From Chungangia koreensis (GTDB taxonomy: Bacteria > Bacillota > Bacilli > Bacillales_A > Planococcaceae): a stretch of 64,000 bases of DNA. Every line of letters begins with the position of its first letter. Position 1 is the stretch's first letter. The DNA is taken from the NCBI RefSeq assembly GCF_042651785.1, contig NZ_JBHSEC010000019.1, positions 1 through 64,000 on the forward strand. The letters are read 5' to 3'. The translations under genes were made by a program, and so were the position numbers. The notes below the pieces were generated by a model that was not told the DNA's origin, made no database searches, and saw only the letters and a list, made by a program, of their open reading frames with translations. Below are positions 8,501 through 15,636 of this stretch, piece by piece.

Positions 8501-9589
8501 GTGAAAGCGCAAGTTTCATTGTTTATTGGTTTATTAACTATTAGCTTCATGATCTTAGGATCGATACGAGTATCAGAGACAAGAACAGTAGCAGATTTCG
8601 AGGCTTTAAAGTCATCGGAATTCCAGGCTATTGAAGTATCTGCCGACCGGGTTACGATCGGCATGATTGGCGATGTGTTATTACACTACCCGCTATACAT
8701 CTATGAAAACTTCGAAAACAGCTTTTTGGGAGTTTTTAGTAAAATGGATTCGTTTGACTTTTTAATGGCAAATGTGGAGTCGTTACCTGGCGGAGTCGAG
8801 CTTGGATTATCAGGCTATCCGCAATTTAATAGCCCCGCTCATATTGTTCGTGATTTAGGTGCATCCGGCGTAGATTTAGTATCGATGGCGAATAACCATT
8901 CATTCGATAAAGGTGAAGACGGGTTGCTCCGGGCGATTGGAAATGTAGAAGAATATGGGATGCCGTATGTTGGTGTTGCGAAGTCTGTAGAAGATGCCGA
9001 GCAGTTAAGGATTGTTGACGTCGATGGAGTGCGCGTTGGTGTATTGGCGTACACGTATGGAATGAATGGATTTGCCTTGCCTGTCGGGAAAGACTATTTG
9101 GTTTCGTTGATAGATGAAGAAAAGATGATTTCGGACGTTGGGCGGATTCGTAGTGCATGTGACTTGGTCGCGATGTCGATCCACTGGGGTTCGGAATATA
9201 TGCTGGAACCTTCGGAAGGACAGAAGGAGTTGGCACAGAAAATGGCCGATGCCGGGGTCGATGTAATTTTTGGTCATCATCCGCATGTTTTACAGCCTTA
9301 TGAAGTTGTTGAAGCTGTAGACGGTCGGCAAACCCATGTCTTTTATTCGTTAGGCAACTTCTTCTCCGCCCAACCGTTTGAGTACACGAATGTAGGCGGA
9401 ATCGGAAGTGTGGAAGTTGAACGGATTGGCGTTTCTGGGAAAGGTTATGTGAAAGTTGTGGGAGCTGATTTCTTCCCGACTGCCGTTGTGAAGAAGGATG
9501 GGATTTTACAGGTGGTGCCGTTGGAGGAAGGTACTGCGGCTGTTGGGAAGACGTCTGAATGGGCGGTTGCTCATGTGGGAGCAGAATAA
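8501..9589 (+). CDS. CapA-family metallophosphatase-like protein, exported or membrane-anchored
   Basis: A 362-residue protein starting at GTG (AAAAAAGGA about ten bases upstream) with one N-terminal hydrophobic segment (about 5-21). The CapA/PgsA fold motifs are visible: MIGDVLLH, NVESLPGG, SMANNHSFDKG, HWGSEYM and FGHHPHVLQP. In capsule loci CapA homologues take part in poly-gamma-glutamate synthesis or anchoring, but no capB, capC or other pgs gene lies nearby, so that role is not supported here. It is transcribed convergently with the aminotransferase gene and shares a bidirectional terminator with it. Confidence 0.85.
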   Translation: MKAQVSLFIGLLTISFMILGSIRVSETRTVADFEALKSSEFQAIEVSADRVTIGMIGDVLLHYPLYIYENFENSFLGVFSKMDSFDFLMANVESLPGGVELGLSGYPQFNSPAHIVRDLGASGVDLVSMANNHSFDKGEDGLLRAIGNVEEYGMPYVGVAKSVEDAEQLRIVDVDGVRVGVLAYTYGMNGFALPVGKDYLVSLIDEEKMISDVGRIRSACDLVAMSIHWGSEYMLEPSEGQKELAQKMADAGVDVIFGHHPHVLQPYEVVEAVDGRQTHVFYSLGNFFSAQPFEYTNVGGIGSVEVERIGVSGKGYVKVVGADFFPTAVVKKDGILQVVPLEEGTAAVGKTSEWAVAHVGAE

Positions 9590-9590
9590 A

Positions 9591-9617
9591 AGCGAGTCCG
9601 CGATATGCGGGCTCGCT
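9591..9617. terminator. Bidirectional terminator between capA-like and patA-like genes
   Basis: An 11-bp stem AGCGAGTCCGC/GCGGGCTCGCT with one G-T pair and a 5-base loop. It has T residues on the plus strand and A residues before the stem, so it can serve both converging genes. Confidence 0.88.
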
Positions 9618-9624
9618 TTTCCTT

Positions 9625-10779
9625 TTATAGTGACGCGATGAATTTCTCCATCCGATTTAGCCCTTCTTCCAGATGCTCCATGGAATACGCATAGGAGATT
9701 CGTAAATAACCCTCGCCATATTGCGTGAACGCACTTCCTGGAACAGCAGCTACACCCGCTTCTTTAAGAAGTCTGGTTGCGAATTCGAATGACGTCATCC
9801 CGAACTTTTCAATTGAAGGGAAAATATAAAATGCACCAGTTGGTTCGGTAACTTCAAGCCCCATATCGAGGAGTCTGCGGTACACATAATTCCTCCGTTC
9901 GATATACGCTTTGTTCATTTCCGCAGGGGTATCCTGACAAGTTGTAAGTGCTTCGATTGCGGCGTATTGGCTTGGAACCGATGCGCAAATTGCGTTATAT
10001 TGCTGGATTTTAATGCAGTGCTGCATCCACTCTTTGTCCGCCATCAGGAATCCGATTCTCCAGCCTGTCATGGAATGTGACTTTGAAAGACCATGTACTA
10101 AGAACAGCTTCTCTCGTAATTCCGGGTAGGCTCCGAATGAACAGTGCTTACGGAAGAACGTATTCTCACTGTAGATTTCATCTGAAATCGTGAAGACATC
10201 ATGTGTTGCGAGCACTTCTGCAAGTTCGTCCATTTGGGCTTGTTCAATCGCCACTCCTGTTGGATTGGATGGGAAGTTGAACAGGACAGCTTTTGTTTTG
10301 TCAGTGATTAGAGATGCAAGCCGCTCCGCAGATGGCTGGAATCCTGTATCGGTTGTGTCCAGGAAAACCGGTGTTGCGCCGAGCAGTTTAATAATCGGCA
10401 CATATCCCGTATAGATCGGAGCAGGCAGGATGACTTCATCCCCCTCCTCTAAAATTGTACGGAAGATGATATCAATCGCTTGGCTTGCGCCGTTCGTAAT
10501 GATGATTTCTGATTCCGGATCATAGGAGAATCCGTATTTATTCGTGAAGAATTCATTGACCGTATGTCTGAGGTCAATCAGACCCGCGTTATGGGTATAA
10601 CCGGTTTTGTTCTCATTAATAGCTCGGATGGCCCCCTCCTTCACTTCGTCAGGTGTCGGAAAGTCCGGTTGTCCGATTGTCAGGTTAATCGCGTCTGGAT
10701 AATTAACAAGCTGATTGGAGAATTGCCGGATCCCGGATATCGAAATTTCGGTGAGACGAGGATTAATACGCACTGTCAT
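9625..10779 (-). CDS. patA: PLP-dependent class I/II aminotransferase, PatA-like
   Basis: A 384-residue fold-type I aminotransferase. The PLP lysine is in GLSKSHSMTGWRIGF, with upstream NPTG (FNFPSNPTGV) and SDEIYSEN motifs. Over its length it resembles PatA of Bacillus, the N-acetyl-LL-diaminopimelate aminotransferase of lysine and peptidoglycan-precursor synthesis; this substrate assignment rests on overall similarity and could instead be another aspartate/aromatic aminotransferase. The start is ATG at 10779, seven bases after AAAGGGGG. It stands alone between a shared terminator and a divergent non-coding region. Confidence 0.82.
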   Translation of the reverse strand: MTVRINPRLTEISISGIRQFSNQLVNYPDAINLTIGQPDFPTPDEVKEGAIRAINENKTGYTHNAGLIDLRHTVNEFFTNKYGFSYDPESEIIITNGASQAIDIIFRTILEEGDEVILPAPIYTGYVPIIKLLGATPVFLDTTDTGFQPSAERLASLITDKTKAVLFNFPSNPTGVAIEQAQMDELAEVLATHDVFTISDEIYSENTFFRKHCSFGAYPELREKLFLVHGLSKSHSMTGWRIGFLMADKEWMQHCIKIQQYNAICASVPSQYAAIEALTTCQDTPAEMNKAYIERRNYVYRRLLDMGLEVTEPTGAFYIFPSIEKFGMTSFEFATRLLKEAGVAAVPGSAFTQYGEGYLRISYAYSMEHLEEGLNRMEKFIASL

Positions 10780-10877
10780 GATAATGCCCCCTTTTGTATA
10801 AACTCTTACCTATACAATACCGAATTGCAGATGGTTCGCATAGTGGCGCATGGAAATTTTTACTGCGTATAATGTCA

Positions 10878-10982
10878 GTTTTTGCAGTAGATAGTAAGTT
10901 ATACAACTGAATAGCATCGCTGTAGAGAGCGATCAACAAATTGCACGACAAACCACTCTGGGACGGGTGGTTTGTTTTTTTA
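10878..10982 (+). ncRNA. Candidate small RNA with its own terminator
   Basis: On the plus strand a perfect TATAAT at 10868-10873 is followed by about 105 bases with no credible gene. They hold a small hairpin (ATCGC at 10916-10920, GCGAT at 10929-10933) and then a strong terminator. No plus-strand gene upstream could own that terminator, since the aminotransferase runs the other way. The -35 region is poor. I do not recognise the RNA as a known family. Confidence 0.35.
10948..10982 (+). terminator. Strong plus-strand intrinsic terminator without an upstream gene
   Basis: ACAAACCACT pairs with GGTGGTTTGT around a short loop and is followed by a run of nine T residues. Confidence 0.8.
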
Positions 10983-11318
10983 TTATGAAAGATTCGTTAA
11001 GGAGTCAATTAGAACTGAACCATAGAGTATGGTAGCAGAGTAAGTAAATTATTATATAGGAATAATAATGAACAGTAGATGATTTAGTTTTTAAAACATC
11101 TTAGAAAACGAATAAACGCATTTTAAGAAATGTAAGGGATTACAAACTACAAAAGTCACAATTTGTACTTATTTTATTTTCATTTTTTTACCAATATAAA
11201 TAGCAAATGTTGTATTCTAACTATTGCAGTTCAAAATACCTACTTTTCTACATATATTTTAAATAGTTAATAGGGATTAATTGAATAGCAATTAAATACA
11301 AATGGGAGAAGGTTTAGT
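10983..11318. other. AT-rich intergenic region ahead of cheW
   Basis: In 336 bases I see no gene. The sequence is strongly AT-rich and must hold the promoter of the cheW-mcp unit; no convincing sigma-D or sigma-A pair stands out. A GGGAGAAGG ribosome binding site precedes cheW. Confidence 0.5.
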
Positions 11319-11765
11319 ATGAAGTTTGTTGTATTTCAATTAGACGGGAAAAATTACGGAGTAGAACTTCAATACATCCGCTCAATTGAAAAGGTGAAAG
11401 AAGTACGTGAATTACCTCAGACCCCCCACTTTTACCGAGGAATTATTAATATGCGCGGTGAAGTGATTTCGATTATCGATTTGGCAGATTATTTTCATTT
11501 AGGACAGATCAGTAATGTGGATGAAAATTTCGTCCTCATCACACAGTATCAGGACTTAGTCGTAGGATTGATGGTGGATCTCGCTACGGACGTGATTGAG
11601 ATTGATCCTTCAAGTATTGATGACGTTCCTTCCATCATTTCAGAAAAGTACATACAGGGAATTTTGAATCTTGAAGATAAGATGATTGTACTCTTAGACA
11701 TACCCAACATTTTGGATAAAGATGAAATCTTGATTTCAAAAGACTTATCTGATCTTGCAATTTAA
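11319..11765 (+). CDS. cheW: CheW-like chemotaxis coupling protein
   Basis: A 148-residue CheW domain covering the whole protein. CheW links chemoreceptors to the CheA kinase. The typical features are the opening KFVVFQLDGKNYGVEL, the YIRSIEKV stretch, and the core FYRGIINMRGEVISIIDL, the site that docks receptor and kinase. It lies 32 bases before a chemoreceptor gene and probably forms an operon with it and the next small gene. No cheA is in the window, so this is a satellite receptor-coupler pair. It is related to, but clearly diverged from, the second CheW at 27869-28321. Confidence 0.9.
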   Translation: MKFVVFQLDGKNYGVELQYIRSIEKVKEVRELPQTPHFYRGIINMRGEVISIIDLADYFHLGQISNVDENFVLITQYQDLVVGLMVDLATDVIEIDPSSIDDVPSIISEKYIQGILNLEDKMIVLLDIPNILDKDEILISKDLSDLAI

Positions 11766-11797
11766 CTAAACAACTACAAATTGAAAGGTGTATACCC

Positions 11798-13546
11798 ATG
11801 AAAAGAATTAAGCTTAATACCATCAAGAGTAAATTAATCATCATTTCTTTATTATTATTAGCTATTCCTATGATTATTTTAGGAACTATTAGTTATACCA
11901 AGAGTGCATCAAGTTTAGATGGGCTTGGAGAACAAATATTAAAAAACAGTGTTGAACAGACGATTGATAGTATTCGTGTTTTAAATGAAAGTGTAGAAAA
12001 CGGAGACATATCGTTAGTCGAGGCACAGGAAAAAGTAAAAGTCATGATGTTGGGAAACATCAATTCAGATGGAACGCGCCCTATTAATCCCAATATAGAT
12101 TTAGGTCAATATGGATATATGTACGCGTTAGATAGTAAAGGATTGGAACTTGCCCATCCAACTGCTGAAGGTAAAAACCTATGGGAAATGGAAGACTCGA
12201 ATGGCGTAAAATTCGTTCAAGAGATTATCAAGGCAGGTGAAGACGGAGGCGGCTTTGTCTACTATGAATGGCCTCATCCCGAAAATGAAAATATTACTGA
12301 AACGAAAGTCTCTTATTCTGAAATTGATCCGTATTGGGGTTGGACTGTAAATGCCAGTACGTATTTAATGGATTTTAATCAACCTGCAAAAGAAATTGGT
12401 GCGATGATCCTGATCGTCTTTGGCGCAGCAATGGTTGCTGGGATTATAGTGATTTGGTTATTCGCAAATAAAGTGGCAGATCCAATCAAAAAAGTGACAA
12501 AACATATGAATCATCTTGCTGACAGTGATCTTTCCCAAGGAGACGTAATCGTAAAATCCAAGGATGAGACAGGGCAACTTGCTTCATCTATGAATCTTAT
12601 GCAGGAAAATTTACGAGCGATCATACAAAATGTATCGGATACTTCCGAGACACTGACAGCTCAAAGTGAAGAGCTGACGCAATCGGCAAGCGAGGTAAAA
12701 GAAGGTGCCGGACAAGTGGCTACTACGATGACCGAAGTTGCTTCCGGAGCTGAATCACAAGCAAACAGTGCCAGCGAACTCTCTTCTATTATGGATACCT
12801 TCGTTGCACGTGTGATGGAAGCAAGTGAAAATGGAGAACATGTCCAACAATCCACTCAGAGCGTCATGATAATGACGGATGAAGGTAAAAAAGCGATGGA
12901 GTCTTCAAACCAACAGATGGCAAATGTGAATCGAATCATCCGTGAGTCAGTCCATCAATTTGATGGATTTGAAGAACGTACAAATGAAATTGCGAATTTA
13001 GTATCAGTCATTAGTGGTATTGCTGGACAAACAAACTTATTAGCTTTAAATGCTTCAATTGAAGCTGCACGAGCTGGCGAACATGGAAAAGGGTTTGCAG
13101 TAGTCGCAGATGAAGTTAGAAAACTTGCTGAGCAAGTCGATGTTTCCGTAAAAGACATAACGGAAATTGTTAATAACACTCAAAAAGAGTTTATCTTAGT
13201 GAAAGATTCTCTACAAAATGGATTCCGTGAAGTCGAAGAAGGAACTCAACAAATTTCTGTTACCGGTGAAGTGATCAATCGTATTACCACTTCTGTTGCA
13301 GACATGGTTCAAAATGTACAAACCATTACTGGAAACTTAAGTGAAATAGCGGCGAATAGCCAACAAATGAACGCATCAATCGAGGAGATCGCCTCCATTT
13401 CGGAAGAATCTGCTGCAGGAGTTGAACAAACAGCCGCAACTGTCCAGCAAGTGAGCAGTTCTATGGAAGAAGTTGCAGGAAGTGCCGATCAATTGTCTGT
13501 CTTAGCGGAAGAATTAAACACAGTCGTCAAGCAATTTAAATTGTAA
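11798..13546 (+). CDS. Methyl-accepting chemotaxis protein with an extracytoplasmic single-Cache-type sensor
   Basis: A 582-residue receptor. Order: transmembrane segment 1 (about 13-31), extracytoplasmic sensor (about 33-195) of the single-Cache type, with the hallmark GYMYALDSKGLELAHP and WGWTVNAS strings, transmembrane segment 2 (about 203-225), HAMP (226-280) and the signalling domain. The hairpin tip is canonical (GQTNLLALNASIEAARAGE), as needed to contact CheW and CheA. The ligand is not predictable; this sensor type often binds small carboxylic acids. A ribosome binding site GAAAGGTG precedes the ATG. It follows cheW and precedes a small winged-helix gene by 15 bases. Confidence 0.9.
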   Translation: MKRIKLNTIKSKLIIISLLLLAIPMIILGTISYTKSASSLDGLGEQILKNSVEQTIDSIRVLNESVENGDISLVEAQEKVKVMMLGNINSDGTRPINPNIDLGQYGYMYALDSKGLELAHPTAEGKNLWEMEDSNGVKFVQEIIKAGEDGGGFVYYEWPHPENENITETKVSYSEIDPYWGWTVNASTYLMDFNQPAKEIGAMILIVFGAAMVAGIIVIWLFANKVADPIKKVTKHMNHLADSDLSQGDVIVKSKDETGQLASSMNLMQENLRAIIQNVSDTSETLTAQSEELTQSASEVKEGAGQVATTMTEVASGAESQANSASELSSIMDTFVARVMEASENGEHVQQSTQSVMIMTDEGKKAMESSNQQMANVNRIIRESVHQFDGFEERTNEIANLVSVISGIAGQTNLLALNASIEAARAGEHGKGFAVVADEVRKLAEQVDVSVKDITEIVNNTQKEFILVKDSLQNGFREVEEGTQQISVTGEVINRITTSVADMVQNVQTITGNLSEIAANSQQMNASIEEIASISEESAAGVEQTAATVQQVSSSMEEVAGSADQLSVLAEELNTVVKQFKL

Positions 13547-13561
13547 GAAAGAGGGGTAAAA

Positions 13562-13891
13562 TTGAGAAAGCACAGCGTAGTTTTTAGCGAAGGCCGTTAC
13601 AAAATGCCACTGGCTGCACGCAAGCAAATAAAAGCGAACTGGATCTGTTGTATGGACACATATCAGGTAAACTTACCTAAGAAGTTCTTTCAACTTGTTG
13701 ACTTTCTCCTATCAGAAGCAGACAACCATGGAGTTATTTTTACAACTAATTCGGAGATTAAACAGCGGGCAAATTTGTCCTACACCACAATTAGTAAGTC
13801 CTTTCATTTCTTAGAGAAATATGAACTGATTGAAAAGAGAAATGGAATTGTGTTAATTAATCATCTACATCAGGAAGGCATATTCGATTAA
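13562..13891 (+). CDS. Small winged-helix DNA-binding protein resembling the RepL replication-protein domain
   Basis: A 109-residue protein starting at TTG, with GAGGGG seven bases upstream and only 15 bases after the chemoreceptor stop, so it is probably cotranscribed. Residues about 35-105 fit a winged helix: helix FQLVDFLLSEA, recognition segment TTNSEIKQRANLSYTTISKSFHFLE split by a turn, and wing LIEKRNGIVLINHL. The spacing and the KRNGIVLINP-like wing resemble the RepL family of small Gram-positive plasmids. There is no plasmid context here. It may be a transcriptional regulator of the receptor operon or a relic of an integrated plasmid. The family match is by eye only. Confidence 0.6.
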   Translation: MRKHSVVFSEGRYKMPLAARKQIKANWICCMDTYQVNLPKKFFQLVDFLLSEADNHGVIFTTNSEIKQRANLSYTTISKSFHFLEKYELIEKRNGIVLINHLHQEGIFD

Positions 13892-14086
13892 ATATCGGAT
13901 ATGCTTTTTATTTTTTGTAAAAAACAAGTGATTAGAATCTACTTCATGATGACCTGAAGATTATTACGCAAAAATCCATGACGGAATTTGTCGATTATTG
14001 TAGAAAATAATACTTCCCTACCCTGTCGTAAAATGGTATTTTATTCTACGTAAATAAAATATTTTGTAAAGGATTGGAAGAAATAC

Positions 14087-15439
14087 TTGAAATCAATTTC
14101 TTATTCATCTGACTTGCCTTTCAAAAAACGCAATCGCTACTTCTATTTTCCGATTAAAGCAAAGTTTTGGTTTAGTCATTTCGGAGCCTTTCTTTGGATG
14201 TGCTTATCTATTTATTTGGCCAGACCGTGGCTCATGAATTTAGCTGATGTTGTTTCGTTTCCGATTGCATTAATGATAATTGCGGGGATCTCTTATATCC
14301 CAGGTTATATGAACGCCTTCCTTGTCATGAGTTTGCTGTTGGATCGGCAGCCGCCTTTCAAAACAGTCACGCCGAATGACGAAATTACTATATTAATAGC
14401 TGCTCATAATGAGGAAAACAAGATCTACCGTACATTAAGTTATATCGCAGAGCAAGATTACTCCGGGAAGATGAATGTGGTTGTTATCAACAACAATTCC
14501 AATGACAAGACTTGCCAAGAAGTATTGCGGGCAATCGATGAGTTGCCAATCCACATTGAGCTGTTGCATGAACTGAAACCTGGTAAATTCCACGCTTTGA
14601 ATCATGCTCTGAAATTAGTGAAAACACTGTATGTGGTGACAATTGATGCAGATACGATGCTCCATCCGTCTTCTATCCGATTTTTAGTCTCGCGTATGAA
14701 GTCCAGCCCTTCTGATGTGAGTGCTGTGGCGGGGGCAGTATTAACTCAAAACAGCCGGGAAAACATGTGGACCAAGATTCAAGAGTGGGACTACTTTTTA
14801 GGAATTGCCTCTATTAAAAGGTTACAAGGTTTATATCAAGGTACATTAGTTGCCCAAGGTGCCTATAGTTTATATAAAACGGAATGTGTAAAAGAGGTTG
14901 GGGGCTGGCCGGATGCCATTGGCGAGGATATCGTGTTAACGTGGCGAATGCTCGAGAAGAATCGGAAGGTTTATTTTGAACCGTTGGCAGTGTCGTTTAC
15001 CGAAGTGCCAAGCTCCTTCACTCATTTTGTCCGCCAGCGCGCTCGCTGGGCAAGAGGAATGATTGAAGGTTTACGGGAAATCAAACCATGGAAGCAGCCA
15101 CAGATGTACGTGAAATATTTGACTGGCATTAACTTGGTAATGCCATACTTGGATATTGTCTATACATGTGTATGGATTCCCGGCTTGATTTTGGCATTAT
15201 TCGGTCATTATTATATCGTTGGACCTATGACACTACTTGTACTACCTTTGACTGTTGTCAGTTATTTAACACTATACGTCTACCAACGGGATTATGTTTT
15301 TAAGCCATTGAGGTTACGTATCCGAAGGAATTTGGTTGGATTTATCCTTTTTATCGTCAGTTATCAAATGCTCATGTCTCCAGTGTCAGTGTATGGGTAT
15401 GTACAAGAAACTTTGAAGTTGAAGAGAAGTTGGAAATGA
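14087..15439 (+). CDS. Membrane-bound family 2 processive glycosyltransferase
   Basis: A 450-residue membrane glycosyltransferase of the cellulose/hyaluronan/poly-GlcNAc synthase type. Two N-terminal membrane segments (about 30-85) are followed by a GT-A domain with ILIAAHNEEN, the DxD motif IDADT (around 186), GED (around 283, the catalytic base) and the QRARW motif (around 323), then three C-terminal membrane segments. It should polymerise or transfer a sugar from a nucleotide donor at the membrane. No partner genes (deacetylase, export or c-di-GMP-binding subunits) are adjacent, so the product is unknown. The start is TTG with GGAAG upstream. Confidence 0.85.
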   Translation: MKSISYSSDLPFKKRNRYFYFPIKAKFWFSHFGAFLWMCLSIYLARPWLMNLADVVSFPIALMIIAGISYIPGYMNAFLVMSLLLDRQPPFKTVTPNDEITILIAAHNEENKIYRTLSYIAEQDYSGKMNVVVINNNSNDKTCQEVLRAIDELPIHIELLHELKPGKFHALNHALKLVKTLYVVTIDADTMLHPSSIRFLVSRMKSSPSDVSAVAGAVLTQNSRENMWTKIQEWDYFLGIASIKRLQGLYQGTLVAQGAYSLYKTECVKEVGGWPDAIGEDIVLTWRMLEKNRKVYFEPLAVSFTEVPSSFTHFVRQRARWARGMIEGLREIKPWKQPQMYVKYLTGINLVMPYLDIVYTCVWIPGLILALFGHYYIVGPMTLLVLPLTVVSYLTLYVYQRDYVFKPLRLRIRRNLVGFILFIVSYQMLMSPVSVYGYVQETLKLKRSWK

Positions 15440-15548
15440 AAAAGAAGACTAAGTAACTTGTTAAGTTCTTTTATTAAATATAATTTGTGAACTACTCGTT
15501 TAAGATCATACAAGTTTGGAAATAGTGATATTGCGCATAAAGTTGGAG

Positions 15549-15584
15549 GTGCCGCTTTGCTACTGGCAGAGCGGCACTTCTTTT
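15549..15584 (+). terminator. Plus-strand intrinsic terminator after the glycosyltransferase
   Basis: An 8-bp stem GTGCCGCT/AGCGGCAC (15549-15556 and 15570-15577) followed by TTCTTTTTT, 110 bases after the glycosyltransferase stop. Confidence 0.8.
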
Positions 15585-15594
15585 TTGCGGATTT

Positions 15595-15627
15595 AAAAAA
15601 GCTGGGCCAGTTAGTTCTGACCACAGC
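15595..15627 (-). terminator. Minus-strand intrinsic terminator after the large subtilase
   Basis: GCTGGGCCAG (15601-15610) pairs with CTGACCACAGC (15617-15627) with one mismatch; on the minus strand the stem is followed by six T residues, ten bases past the stop codon. Confidence 0.8.
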
Positions 15628-15636
15628 CTTTTAGTA

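Noticed and set aside
8501..9589. Poly-gamma-glutamate capsule operon
   Set aside because: Only a CapA-like protein is present; no capB, capC or capE-like gene is adjacent.
10948..10982. T-box riboswitch
   Set aside because: A GGGTGG string resembles part of a T-box, but the full T-box sequence, specifier loop and a downstream aminoacyl-tRNA or amino acid gene are missing; it is explained by a terminator stem.
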